A DNA stretch of 64,000 nucleotides, from the NCBI RefSeq assembly GCF_005484805.1, contig NZ_CP039432.1, forward strand, positions 1,674,001-1,738,000, read 5' to 3'. The notes below the pieces were generated by a model that saw nothing but the letters and a program-made list of their open reading frames with translations, did no database searches and was not told the origin of the DNA. This document shows, piece by piece, positions 9,070 through 17,700 of this stretch. This DNA is from Rhodococcus sp. SGAir0479. GTDB lineage: Bacteria; Actinomycetota; Actinomycetes; Mycobacteriales; Mycobacteriaceae. The translations under genes were made by a program, and so were the position numbers. Every line of letters begins with the position of its first letter. The first letter of the stretch is position 1.

Positions 9070-9111
9070 GGTGCCGGTGCCCCGCGCACTTCTCTGCGCG
9101 GCACCGGCACC
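9070..9111 (+). promoter_or_regulatory. Very stable hairpin between ABM gene and SDR gene
   Basis: GGTGCCGGTGCC (9070-9081) pairs perfectly with GGCACCGGCACC (9100-9111). Inside, GCGCA/TGCGC adds five more pairs after a two-base bulge, leaving a six-base loop. It may be a terminator after the ABM gene or an attenuator or processing site in front of the SDR-LtrA pair, 25 bases before the SDR start. Confidence 0.6.
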
Positions 9112-9135
9112 ACCGCATGCCACGAAAGAGGGAAC

Positions 9136-9828
9136 ATGACGACCACACTGATCACCGGCGGCAACAGGGGTCTCGGCTACGAGGTGGCCCGCCGCCTCGT
9201 CCAGGCCGGCCACACCGTCTGGATCGGAGCCCGCGACGCCGAGAACGGCCGCGAATCCGCCGACCGACTCGGTGCTCACTTCGTCCAACTGGACGTGACC
9301 GACGACGCGTCGGTCGACGCCGCGGTCGAGATGTTGCGTGGGCGGGCCGGCCACCTCGACATCCTGGTCAACAACGCCGGCATCCTCGGGGAAGTCACCC
9401 CACCCGAGGACATGACAGCCGACCAGATCCGCCATGTCTACGAAACAAACGTCTTCGGGCTGGTGCGCGTCACGCACGCATTCCTGCCCCTGCTGCGGGT
9501 CGCGACTCGCCCCTCGGTCATCAATGTCACCAGCGGACTCGGGTCGTTCACGATGACCCAGGATCCGGAACGAGTCGAGTCGCAGTACCCGCTCGCCGCT
9601 TACGGCTCATCGAAGAGCGCGGTCACGATGCTGACAATGCAATACGCCAAGACCATCCCCGACGTTCGCTTCAACGCGGTGGACCCCGGCCAGACTGCAA
9701 CCGAGTTCACCGGCCGGATCGGACACAGCGTGGAGGACGGCGCAGAGGCAGCGGTGCGCATTGCCACCCTGGGAGCCGACACGCCCACCGGCACGGTCAC
9801 CGACCGCGCCGGGGTGCTCCCCTGGTGA
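9136..9828 (+). CDS. Short-chain dehydrogenase/reductase (SDR)
   Basis: A 230-residue classical SDR. It shows the NAD(P)-binding motif TGGNRGLG (residues 7-14), LDVTD, the NNAG motif (ILVNNAGI), the catalytic Ser in INVTSG and the YxxxK pair in AAYGSSKSAV. It should be a cytosolic NAD(P)H-dependent carbonyl reductase. ATG 9136 has AGAGGG upstream, so the long upstream extension of the frame is rejected. Its stop overlaps the GTG start of LtrA (GTGA), indicating translational coupling. Confidence 0.92.
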   Translation: MTTTLITGGNRGLGYEVARRLVQAGHTVWIGARDAENGRESADRLGAHFVQLDVTDDASVDAAVEMLRGRAGHLDILVNNAGILGEVTPPEDMTADQIRHVYETNVFGLVRVTHAFLPLLRVATRPSVINVTSGLGSFTMTQDPERVESQYPLAAYGSSKSAVTMLTMQYAKTIPDVRFNAVDPGQTATEFTGRIGHSVEDGAEAAVRIATLGADTPTGTVTDRAGVLPW

Positions 9829-11039
9829 CGCGACGGGCTCGACGCGGCGACCCTGAGGGCAAACGGGCGGCGCCGCTGGAGTTGTTCTACGACCTCGTGT
9901 TCGTCTTCGCCATCAGTCAGGTCTCCCACCTGCTACTGGAGCACTTGACCGTGGCCGGCGCAGGCCGAGCGGTGATGATCCTCCTCGCGGTCTGGTGGTC
10001 GTGGAACTACACCACGTGGGCCACCAACGAGCTCGACTCGGAGACCGACGCCGTGCGCGTCCTGTTGATCGCACTGATGCTCGCAAGCCTGCTCATGGCG
10101 ATCGCAGCCCCGGAGGCCTTCGGCAGCAAAGGACTGCTGTTCGCCGGCGCCTACGTCTCGATCCAGGTCGGCCGCCACCTGTTTCTGACGTTCGTCGTCG
10201 CCGCGAAAGGCACGATCGAACGCGAGCGAGCCGGCCGGATCCTCATCTGGCTGAGCGTCGCCGGCGTGTTCTGGATTGCCGGCGGCATTGCGGACGATGC
10301 CGCACGCGTGGGTTTGTGGACCGTCGCGCTGGCGCTCGACTACTCTGCGCCGCTCTTCTTCTTCCGTGTCCCCGGCCGGCCGCGGTTGGCGGGCGAGACA
10401 TGGGATCTGGCCACCGACCACTTCGTCGAACGGTTCGGGCTCTTCGTCATCGCCGCCCTCGGAGAGACGATTGTCCTCACCGGCACGACCGTGGCCGACC
10501 TTCCGCTCGACGTCGTGACTGTCACCGCGTTCGGCGGGGCGTTCGTCGGGACTGCGGCCTTGTGGTGGTTGTACTTCACCTCGACCCGTGAACTGGGCCA
10601 GAACGCCCTCACCGAATCATCTTCTCGAACACAACTGGCCCGTGACTCCTACACCTACGGGCACGTTCTGATCATTGCCGGTGTCATTCTGACGGCAGTC
10701 GGCGACGAGTTGGTCATTGCACACCCCAGCGACCGCCTGTTGCCCGCACAGATGATCGCGGTCGTCGGCGGACCCGCCCTCTATCTCGTTGCCCAAACTG
10801 CACTTCGGCTACGGGCCACACGAACGGTCAGCGGTCTCCTGGTGGGTGGAGCGCTCGCATGCGTGGCTATCGGGGTCGTCGGCGCGCCACTGCCGGGCGT
10901 CGCTGTCAGTGCGCTCCTGGTCATCGTCTTGGTTGGCGTCGTCGTCACTCAGGAAGTGCAACGGAAGAGGCCCACACAGGATGTCCGGCACTCCACAGCC
11001 GGTGCCCGGCAAGTCGTCGGCGGATGGCATGCGGAATGA
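9825..11039 (+). CDS. LtrA-family (low temperature requirement) membrane protein
   Basis: A 404-residue protein with about ten to twelve hydrophobic helices. The N-terminal signature KRAAPLELFYDLVFVFAISQ and internal DLATDHFVERFGLFVIAALGE and LGETIVLTG are the hallmarks of the LtrA family. Function is not established; Listeria LtrA was named for growth at low temperature. The GTG start at 9825 overlaps the SDR stop by four bases, so the two are co-translated. Upstream frame extension into the SDR gene is a shadow. Confidence 0.9.
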   Translation: MTRRARRGDPEGKRAAPLELFYDLVFVFAISQVSHLLLEHLTVAGAGRAVMILLAVWWSWNYTTWATNELDSETDAVRVLLIALMLASLLMAIAAPEAFGSKGLLFAGAYVSIQVGRHLFLTFVVAAKGTIERERAGRILIWLSVAGVFWIAGGIADDAARVGLWTVALALDYSAPLFFFRVPGRPRLAGETWDLATDHFVERFGLFVIAALGETIVLTGTTVADLPLDVVTVTAFGGAFVGTAALWWLYFTSTRELGQNALTESSSRTQLARDSYTYGHVLIIAGVILTAVGDELVIAHPSDRLLPAQMIAVVGGPALYLVAQTALRLRATRTVSGLLVGGALACVAIGVVGAPLPGVAVSALLVIVLVGVVVTQEVQRKRPTQDVRHSTAGARQVVGGWHAE

Positions 11040-11149
11040 GCAGGAGGGCTGCGGGAGAACGGCTGCATCGTCCTCTACCGAACCGCAGCCCTGGTGACGA
11101 TCCGCATGGCAGACGTGGCGCTGGCACGTTCGTGTTTGCCGACGCGAGC

Positions 11150-11171
11150 ACTCGGGGCTGGTGCCCCGAGT
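11150..11171. terminator. Hairpin between LtrA and the convergent NTF2-like gene
   Basis: ACTCGGGGC/GCCCCGAGT (11150-11158 and 11163-11171) form a perfect 9-bp stem with a TGGT tetraloop. It lies between the 3' ends of two convergent genes, the position of a bidirectional terminator. The rest of 11040-11318 shows no gene. Confidence 0.65.
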
Positions 11172-11318
11172 AGGTGACATCTGAACCGGCTCCCCCGGGG
11201 CCTGCAAGGACGTTGCCGTGCCCAAGCCCGTCCGAGCACGGAAATACTGGCCGGTTCCACTCGAGCCACCGACTCACGCCCGCAGCCCGAGTGTCACCGG
11301 CCCGATGGCTCAGTACAC

Positions 11319-11726
11319 CTAGGCTGCGAACGCCGCAGCCGTCGCTGCCGTGTCCTCGAACAGGTGCATGCGCGTGATCTTTCCCGCCTTCACGGTCAAA
11401 CGCAGCGCAACGGCGGTGTGGAACGGGCGTCCGGTCGGAGCTGCGACGTGGTCGAACGCACCGAAGATGACGGCGTCCTCGCCGTCGGTGACGACAGCCT
11501 CGACGGAGACGACGCTCTTGCCCGGTTCGAGAGCGGCCCACAGGGCACGGAAGTAGTCGGGCACCTCGCTCTTACGCGAGCGAGCGCCGACCCAGTGCGC
11601 TACCGCCGGATCGCCCGGAACGAACCAGTCGATCTCCTCCGCGAACAGCTCGCCCATTCTTTCCGGGTCCTGTGCGCCGAGGCCCTCGAGGAAGGCGGTC
11701 GTCACGTCTGTAGTGGTGGGGGTCAT
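11319..11726 (-). CDS. SnoaL/NTF2-like protein (nuclear transport factor 2 fold)
   Basis: A 135-residue cone-shaped-barrel protein of the SnoaL-like superfamily: FLEGLGAQDPERMGELFAEEIDWFVPGD at the N terminus, then VSVEAVVTDGEDAVIFGAF and KITRMHLFEDTAA at the C terminus. Members include small isomerases, hydrolases and ligand-binding proteins; no specific reaction can be assigned. AGGAC lies before ATG 11726. It is divergent from a TetR gene 99 bases away, which probably controls it. Confidence 0.82.
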   Translation of the reverse strand: MTPTTTDVTTAFLEGLGAQDPERMGELFAEEIDWFVPGDPAVAHWVGARSRKSEVPDYFRALWAALEPGKSVVSVEAVVTDGEDAVIFGAFDHVAAPTGRPFHTAVALRLTVKAGKITRMHLFEDTAATAAAFAA

Positions 11727-11766
11727 CAGGTGTCCTGTCTCTCGTGGTGGTCGCCGGCCACCGCAT

Positions 11767-11819
11767 TTTGTAGTGGTCGATACAGAACGCTAGCAGATCT
11801 GTAGTGACCCCTATAAAAT
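11767..11819. promoter_or_regulatory. Shared control region of NTF2-like gene and TetR regulator
   Basis: TGTAGTG occurs as a direct repeat at 11769-11775 and 11800-11806, 31 bases apart (three helical turns), with a third copy at 11709-11715 inside the NTF2 gene. ACAGA/TCTGT (11782-11786/11797-11801) form a short inverted repeat. TAAAAT at 11814-11819 is a good -10 box for tetR, six bases before its ATG, implying a leaderless message. These are candidate TetR operators. Confidence 0.45.
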
Positions 11820-11825
11820 GAATGC

Positions 11826-12365
11826 ATGGGACGGCCGCGCAGCTTCGATCGAGACACCGCACTGGACAAGGCGATACGCCTGTTCTGGGAGCACGGCTAC
11901 GAGCAGACCTCCATCGCCGACCTCACGCAGGAGCTCGGCATCTCCGCGCCGAGCCTGTATGCCGCGTTCGGCGACAAACAGGCCCTGTTCAAGGAGGCCG
12001 TCGCCCGCTATGAAGCCAACCCCGCGTCCGTGACCACAGCCGGGACTGCCGGCACGACTCCGCACGAGGTGCTGCGGATGATGCTCAACCGCGCATGCCA
12101 GGAGTACGCCAGCGAAGCCCATCCGCGCGGATGCCTCGTCAACACCGCACCCGAGCTCACCGGCAATCGCAACCAGAACCGCGCGATCACCGCAGACCAA
12201 CTGCGGAGAGTCGCAATCGACACGGAAACGAGCGTCGACGCCGAAACGCTCGCCGCCTTCGTCCATGCCCTCCTCGTGGGCCTGTCGTCCTACGCTCGCG
12301 ACGGCGCCGATGAGGAGCAGCTGCGCCGCGTGGCCGAGCTGGCCCTGCGCGTGACGAAGGCGTGA
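11826..12365 (+). CDS. TetR-family transcriptional regulator
   Basis: A 179-residue repressor. The N-terminal helix-turn-helix is typical: GRPRSFDRDTALDKAIRLFW, then GYEQTSIADLTQELGI and PSLYAAFGDKQALF. The C-terminal half with RGCLVNTAPEL resembles the TetR subgroup with a conserved GC(L/F) motif in the ligand domain. No ribosome binding site precedes ATG 11826, in keeping with a leaderless transcript from TAAAAT. It faces the NTF2-like gene and probably represses it and itself. Confidence 0.9.
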   Translation: MGRPRSFDRDTALDKAIRLFWEHGYEQTSIADLTQELGISAPSLYAAFGDKQALFKEAVARYEANPASVTTAGTAGTTPHEVLRMMLNRACQEYASEAHPRGCLVNTAPELTGNRNQNRAITADQLRRVAIDTETSVDAETLAAFVHALLVGLSSYARDGADEEQLRRVAELALRVTKA

Positions 12366-12648
12366 GCGGTACTCCTTGTGGGGCAACCACCACCGAACAC
12401 TCGCACTCGCCAACAACGCCACACATCTGAAACATCGAAATACACACTCCCCCAGCCAACACGCGTCCGCGCCATACGCCACGCGCAGACATTCCCTAAC
12501 CCACACCACGATTCACAACACACGTTGCGCCACATCGCAATTCAAAACCCCGCCACCGGTAGCCGGCACCCGCCCCGCAACGCCAGACCCCCGTGCACCA
12601 CGCAAGTGCCGGACCCTGACGGGACATGCCGAGGAATTAGCATCCCCC

Positions 12649-13148
12649 ATGCACGTCGACATCGAAGGCGCCACACGCGTCGCTCGCCTCACCGCAGAAT
12701 TCGACAGGACCTGGACCGTCGACGACCTGGAACCATTCTGCGCACAAGCCGGATGGGAGCTCGTCGAACCCAGGCAAGCTGGCGGCTCGATACGAACGAA
12801 CCTTCATGTCAGCCGGCGGGAGGCGGACATGTACAGGCGGAACCGTTCGATGCGCTGCATCTCGATCTTCGTTTCGGACGTGGCAGATGACGCTACGCCT
12901 AAGACAGTGGTGCGTCCCGCTGCTGGATGAAGGGTTCACGAACCTCGATGTGGCACTTACCGCACTCCTGGGGACAGCCACGAGCGCCGAACCCGGACCT
13001 GAGGCAACCATCCGGTGGGACCTGCCGAAAGCGGTCATCACACTGAACCTGAATTTAAGTGCGATCCAACTGCATCTGACGAGTCCGGGGTATCAGGCAA
13101 TGTGCTGGCGTGATGGCTGTCGTGCGTCAAGAACTTGGCGGGGATTGA
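12649..13148 (+). pseudogene. Frameshifted orphan gene (resembles DUF6301-type proteins)
   Basis: Three reading frames together spell one protein of about 166 residues. Frame one begins MHVDIEGATRVARLTAEF (ATG 12649) with TWTVDDLEPFCAQAGWELVE; at about 12905-12920 the sense passes to the next frame with LLDEGFTNLDVALTALLG and ATIRWDLPKAVITLNLNLS; near 13110 it shifts again to GVMAVVRQELGGD and a stop at 13148. A TAGCAT -10 box lies five bases before the ATG. I recall similar actinobacterial orphan proteins grouped as DUF6301, but this is not checked. Either the gene is decaying or the assembly carries two indels. Confidence 0.55.
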
Positions 13149-13288
13149 TCGTGTTGCAGGTCGGAGTTGTGAGTGGTCCAATTCGCGTGAGGCGCGCGCA
13201 AAACTGTTGCCGCACCGGATGCGATCTCGCCGACCTCGATCGCTAGTCCTCGTCCTCGTACCCCGGTTCGGGCTCGTCCATCCATTCT

Positions 13289-13307
13289 GCTACCGCGAAA
13301 GAAGAGC
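13289..13307. repeat. 19-base direct repeat, first copy (second at 13435-13453)
   Basis: GCTACCGCGAAAGAAGAGC occurs twice, 146 bases apart. The second copy encodes LFFRGS on the minus strand near the C terminus of the membrane protein at 13336-13875. The first lies just past that gene's stop and also reads LFFRGSR in a short minus-strand frame, so 13127-13333 may hold the tail of a deleted paralog. Confidence 0.5.
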
Positions 13308-13335
13308 GTCTCTGCGACCGCCCCCCGCCTCAAAG

Positions 13336-13875
13336 CTATGCAGCGCCCTCGACTTGGGTCGAACGTGGCGTCGAGAAGTGCCCGTAGGCGCGCACAGCGA
13401 GGAACACACCTATCAGCGCGACGCCTGCCGCCCTGCTACCGCGAAAGAAGAGCTCGTCCGCGCACGTCTCTGCCATCCAGCTCTGCGGTATCGGGTGCCT
13501 CCCTGGCCCGCTCATTCCGCCGGCAGTTACCTTCAGCTCAGCAGCCGGCACCGGACTGACGACCGAGCCGCAATTCATCCGCCGATGCCCGAGGCTGTCC
13601 ACCGGGATCGAGATCGGTATCAGGAACGCCCACGCGCTCACCGCCCACGTCATCACCGCCGACAAGGCGCAGAGCGAGCCGAACACGATCGAGAACCGGC
13701 CGTGTCGACGCCGCTGCCACCAGCAGTAAGTCAGCACACTCCCGGCAGCGAGATACACCAACGCCGGCCACCAATAGAGCAGCAGACCGTACGCGAAGAA
13801 GAACGTCAAAACCCAGAACGCAGCAGTCAACCACTCCGTCCGCGACCTCGCGCCTCTCCTCTCCGTAAGTGCCAC
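13336..13875 (-). CDS. Orphan membrane protein with Cys-containing exported loop
   Basis: A 179-residue protein of unknown function. It has three N-terminal hydrophobic segments (about residues 14-33, 36-53 and 67-90), then a polar loop with MNCGSVVSP, and TCADELFFRGS just before a last helix VALIGVFLAV. The spaced Cys residues in a loop between helices suggest a disulfide outside the membrane. It ends close to the 19-base repeat. No operon partner is evident; the next gene on the same strand starts at 14448. Confidence 0.6.
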   Translation of the reverse strand: MALTERRGARSRTEWLTAAFWVLTFFFAYGLLLYWWPALVYLAAGSVLTYCWWQRRRHGRFSIVFGSLCALSAVMTWAVSAWAFLIPISIPVDSLGHRRMNCGSVVSPVPAAELKVTAGGMSGPGRHPIPQSWMAETCADELFFRGSRAAGVALIGVFLAVRAYGHFSTPRSTQVEGAA

Positions 13876-14049
13876 CGCAGCAGTCTGCCCGATCGCCCAC
13901 GATATTCAGCGGAAGCCGCTCCACGACGTGCCCTGTCGTGGAGCCGTCTGGGGACAACGCGCGCGCCGTCGACCCACAGCCACGGAAGGTGTGCGCGCGT
14001 ACTGACGGCCCCCCGGGAGTTGCACACATCTTGGGCGAGCGCGGTGTCC

Positions 14050-14448
14050 TCAGTCTCGTCCGCCGCGCGCCGCATCGATGAGGTCAGCGGCAGCCTTCAA
14101 CCCCAGACCCGGATGCTGCTCGCGTAGCGCCCTGATCGCCGCCAGACGGTCATCGGTCGACGCGATCACCGCCTCCACGTTCGCGACCGGAACCTCCTCG
14201 GGTGCAACGAAGAAGCGCTCCGGCTCCTGGCCGGTGAGATGTCTGCGCCACCGCGAGAAGGCGTCGTACCCGAACGCCACGACACCGACCACCAGCGCCA
14301 CCACGACAATCCAGCGCCACACCGTCGGATGGTCTACCGCCGAACCCACCCTGGGCGGCAGCACCAACACCGCGAACCAGACAGCGACAAACGTAGCCGC
14401 CCACCGCTGAAGACCCTCACTTTCGAGAACCTGCCCCAGCCTCGACAT
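14050..14448 (-). CDS. Two-helix membrane protein with ribosomal L7/L12-like C-terminal tail
   Basis: A 132-residue protein. Two hydrophobic helices (AATFVAVWFAVLVLPP and WIVVVALVVGVVAFGYDAF) precede a cytosolic tail. The tail, ERFFVAPEEVPVANVEAVIA then AAIRALREQHPGLGLKAAAD, closely resembles the helix-turn-helix of the L7/L12 C-terminal domain, where IK.LRE..GLGLKEAKDLVD is typical. In the ribosome that domain recruits GTPases; here it is tethered to the membrane and its partner is unknown. ATG 14448 follows a G-rich ribosome binding site; the longer frame to 14505 lacks one. Confidence 0.65.
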   Translation of the reverse strand: MSRLGQVLESEGLQRWAATFVAVWFAVLVLPPRVGSAVDHPTVWRWIVVVALVVGVVAFGYDAFSRWRRHLTGQEPERFFVAPEEVPVANVEAVIASTDDRLAAIRALREQHPGLGLKAAADLIDAARGGRD

Positions 14449-14555
14449 CCCACCCCCTGATCGGGACACCGCGCCCGCGGCCCCGCACGCAGCCAACCAC
14501 AGCAACGGGGCCTACCCCGCCGAGGCGGGCACGAAAGACGGTGCATGATGGAGGA

Positions 14556-15287
14556 ATGACCACACCACCGACCGTCGAACGGCTGCGCCGCCTCGCCCGA
14601 TCATCCCCGTGGCTGTGGCACAGCATCGAGTTCCGCTGGCGAGAAGGAGGCGGCGAGATGCGGCACGCGTGGATTCGCCGTCCCGGCGATCTCCGGGTCG
14701 AAGACGCGGACGGGAATCTCCTCGAGGCCGCCACCTCGAGGCGGCCCTACGCCGGCACGATGTACACGTCCGACGGCCGCGGTGGGGAAATCCTGGGGCA
14801 CTGGCCCACCGATATCCGGCCAGCCTTCGCCGAAGACGGCCTCGTCGAAGCGGTGCCGGACCGCATCGACGTCGACTACGACCAGCCGTTCTACGAGGAT
14901 TACCGGTGGGTGGCCATGCTCAACCCGATCGAACTCGCAGACCGCGTCCACAACCGCGACGACCCGAACGTGACCCCGGTCGACCTGCACGACGTCACCC
15001 GCGTCGAACATCACGGCCGGCCCGCGTTGCAAGCAACCGCGCAACCCACCCCCGCATACGATCCCCGCTGCCCCTGCTGCCCCTTACTGATCGGCGAGTT
15101 CGACCACGAAACCGACCTGTGGGCACCCGGACCCCCGTCACTGGTGCGCGTCGACGAGCAAACCGGGATCTGCGTCAGCATCGAACACCCTTCGTGGATC
15201 GAATTCGACGTCGAAATCATCGCTGTCGACCAACCACTCAGCGACGACCTATTCACCCCACCACGACAAAAGTGGTTCCGGCGCTGA
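14556..15287 (+). CDS. Orphan cytosolic protein, unknown function
   Basis: A 243-residue soluble protein beginning MTTPPTVERLRRLARSSPW. It is rich in acidic residues and Trp/Tyr, has a RCPCCPLL Cys cluster near residue 170 and the C-terminal phrase VRVDEQTGICVSIEHP. The layout resembles actinobacterial proteins annotated only as hypothetical. GGAGG sits one base from ATG 14556, too close to act normally; GTG 14541 is an alternative start. It is divergent from the L7/L12-tailed gene. No domain is recognised. Confidence 0.65.
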   Translation: MTTPPTVERLRRLARSSPWLWHSIEFRWREGGGEMRHAWIRRPGDLRVEDADGNLLEAATSRRPYAGTMYTSDGRGGEILGHWPTDIRPAFAEDGLVEAVPDRIDVDYDQPFYEDYRWVAMLNPIELADRVHNRDDPNVTPVDLHDVTRVEHHGRPALQATAQPTPAYDPRCPCCPLLIGEFDHETDLWAPGPPSLVRVDEQTGICVSIEHPSWIEFDVEIIAVDQPLSDDLFTPPRQKWFRR

Positions 15288-15913
15288 TCTGCGCCGCCAC
15301 CTACATCCGCAGTCGCTTTCCTGGGTGCCGGGCTCCCATCCGCGGACGCTGTGCCAGCTCCTCCTACCCGAGTCCGTGCTCTAGCCGATCGACCGGGTCG
15401 CCGACTACTGGGTTGTGTCGACTTCGAGGGCCCGTGCGCTGCTCGCGAGCCGTGGTATCAAGCGCGTCAGCCCATACCCGACCGAACAGGTCCGCCGCGT
15501 CACAACACAATTAACGTACGAGTCCCTGGGCGGCCCTCGAACCACCCCCCCCCATGCACCGCGCACCGCCCCCCAGACCACCGAACTCGAGCACCCCCAC
15601 AACCCCACATGCGCTGGCCCCAGCCGGGACATGCCATCGCCGCAGCTCACGACGCGAAAATGCTGAGGTGACCAGAACTTGGGACCACCCGAGAACTGGG
15701 TTGGGGCGCCTTCGACAACCACCCCTCTGAGTACGCCAGCCCGAAGGGCGGCCAACGTCACCAATTCGGCCGCTCTTCAACCATTCTCGAGATCCGTGCG
15801 GCGCGCCTCCCGCACACGCGGCGCATGCTCTGGGTACTTGGTTGAGATGAATATACCTGTCTCGCCGAGCCCCTCGGACCTCATGTCCTCAGCCGCCCCA
15901 GCCGCTCACGTGA
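15288..15913. other. Intergenic, no gene seen
   Basis: About 625 bases. Several short frames are open but none has a ribosome binding site or believable composition, and their translations are rich in shadow-type Arg/Pro/Thr. A C-run lies near 15545. It may hold remnants too decayed to recognise. Confidence 0.4.
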
Positions 15914-16165
15914 GCGTCGACCGTCCCCGCATTCTATCGTCGACGACACCGCCCTCTGCTTTGCGAGGCCGCCGGCAGCCCCTCTCCGCTCGACTTCCAT
16001 CTCGCCCACCCCTCCGAACCGGTCCTGGCAGAGTTGCGACTCGCGGATACCCCGCTCAACATCGATACCGCGGGCCACCCGGAGATTTTCGACGGCACCG
16101 CGAACCGAGATCGGCTGATCGCGCGCCAGCAACGCCGCGAAGTCGCCCGTCGGGAGATACCCTGA
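15914..16165 (+). pseudogene. Remnant of an unidentified gene (C-terminal part)
   Basis: A frame ending at 16165 reads like real protein: EAAGSPSPLDFHLAHPSEPV, then LADTPLNIDTAGHPEIFDGT and NRDRLIARQQRREVARREIP. Just upstream the phrase VDDTALCF is in another frame (15939-15962), directly before EAAG, so at least one base shift separates them. No start codon is available. I read this as the tail of a broken gene; the family was not recognised. Confidence 0.4.
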
Positions 16166-16185
16166 CCTCGTGTGACAATCTCCCA

Positions 16186-16515
16186 ATGATTTCGAAGACG
16201 CGCCTACTGCTAACCGGCGCGGCGGTGGCCATCGTCCTAATCGCCGGCGGAATCGCGTTCGACCGGCACGAGGTGCGTGTTCATTCGGAATGCATGGACG
16301 AAATCAGGACCATCACCGAAAGCACCCTCTTCGTGTCAGGCACCTATCACGACCCACCGGACCCAGAAGTGCTGACGTCTCCAGTGCTCTTGACTGGCTG
16401 CGAAGACGCGAACTGGATCGGCCTAGCTGTGGCCGGGATCGGCGCGGTGCTGCTGGCGGCCGAGGCGATCGTGTGGTGGACGCAGCGTCGGTCGGTCGGG
16501 CCCGCGAGGAAGTGA
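16186..16515 (+). CDS. Small two-helix membrane protein, tandem copy A
   Basis: A 109-residue protein: N-terminal helix LLLTGAAVAIVLIAGGIAF, an exported loop of about 50 residues with two Cys (HSECMDEIR and LTGCEDANW), and a C-terminal helix WIGLAVAGIGAVLLAAEAIV followed by positive RR. Its neighbour at 16623 has the same architecture and clear sequence similarity (FDRHE, CEDAN), so the pair is a tandem duplication. GACAAT lies six bases before ATG 16186 and could be the -10 box of a leaderless transcript. Function unknown. Confidence 0.65.
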   Translation: MISKTRLLLTGAAVAIVLIAGGIAFDRHEVRVHSECMDEIRTITESTLFVSGTYHDPPDPEVLTSPVLLTGCEDANWIGLAVAGIGAVLLAAEAIVWWTQRRSVGPARK

Positions 16516-16622
16516 CTACGTCGCGCTGCCCTAACCAGTCACCTTCAGTGACAAATGGCACGGATCGAAGGACCGATAGTGACAGGCACTCTCGACATTG
16601 TTCACTCGTAATCGGGTGTGGG

Positions 16623-16919
16623 TTGCCGCTACTGGTGAGCGGACTAGCGGTCGTGGCCGTTGTTCTGATCGTGGGTGGAGTCGTATTTGATCGCCACGAG
16701 ACCCATGACTATGTGCAGTGCACGGACGCCATGAGAGCCCTTGGCGATGCCCCTCAAATGCCGGTCAACCCGGAAGTTGTCAGTGTGTCGCTGGTCCGGG
16801 CCTGTGAAGACGCGAACCGTGTCGGCCTCACGGCCGCCGGGATCGGCGCTGCGCTGCTGGCGGCCGCGGTGATCGTGTGGTGGGCGCGCCGGCGGGTTGC
16901 CGGGCCCGGGTGGGATTGA
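16623..16919 (+). CDS. Small two-helix membrane protein, tandem copy B
   Basis: Paralog of the gene at 16186. It shares an N-terminal helix ending GGVVFDRHE, a Cys in QCTDAMRAL, the CEDANRVGL motif, a helix of GIGAALLAAAVIVWW type and a positive tail. The loop is about ten residues shorter. The start is uncertain: TTG 16623 aligns best with copy A, GTG 16635 is next, and there is no ATG nearby. It could therefore be a damaged copy. Confidence 0.5.
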   Translation: MPLLVSGLAVVAVVLIVGGVVFDRHETHDYVQCTDAMRALGDAPQMPVNPEVVSVSLVRACEDANRVGLTAAGIGAALLAAAVIVWWARRRVAGPGWD

Positions 16920-16989
16920 CGCCGATCTTGACGGTCTTGTCACCGGAACCGAACCCATTCGACGATCAACACCTCGAGATGAGCCGGTT

Positions 16990-17470
16990 CTAATGCAGCT
17001 CAGCTGCCAAAGTCTCCACGACATCGGACTGCGGGAGCCGCGCGCGGCGTCGGCCCATAGCCACAGATCCATGCCGAGGAACTGTCGGGTGGCGCGGATG
17101 GCCAGATGCCACCACGCGCCGCTGCCCTCCACGGATCAAGGACATGCGTGGCCAGTCCCGCCTTGATGTGATGACAACCGCCCGCAGCAGTGTGGCCGCG
17201 GCATCGCTGACCACCGCGTTGACATGTTCATCGAGAAGGCGAACCGCTTCCTCGTGTCGAGCGCCGAGAACGGATTTTACGGCCGCGAGGGGCATACCAA
17301 TTTCCCGTAAACCGCGGAGCAGAACAGCCAGCTCCAGCTGGCCATCCCCGTAGAAGCGGTATCCGGAGACGGGATCGATCTTTGCAGGCAGCAGCAAACC
17401 TGCATCGGCGTAGAAGCGCAAACGCACTCGCCGTGTGACCGCTTCGCCGCGCGAAGGTCCCGATCGCCAT
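16990..17470 (-). pseudogene. MerR-family regulator, frameshifted after codon 16
   Basis: The first codons (ATG at 17470) read MAIGTFARRSGHTASA, the start of a MerR helix-turn-helix. The continuation LRFYADAGLLLPAKIDPVSG with YRFYGDGQLELAVLLRGLRE and GMPLAAVKSVLG is in the next frame. Removing one T from a TTT run near 17425 would join them as ASALRFYADAGLL, exactly the MerR consensus. After about residue 105 the sequence loses protein character, so the effector part is lost or also shifted. Confidence 0.7.
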
Positions 17471-17700
17471 CAACCCGAAATCTAACACCCCGACATCATT
17501 CGGCTTCGACCTACTTGAAGGTCAAACGACGCGGTGGCTGCAACCAACGTCATGACTCGCAACAGCCAGGCGGCGGTGACGATGCTGCCGCCGTGCCAGC
17601 GGACCCGAGCAACAACGTGAGACTTGCCGAGCACGTCCTCGGGCGGTGCATCGCGGTACGCCTCGGCGGCCTCAGCAGTGGAACCGCTACAGTCCGACCC

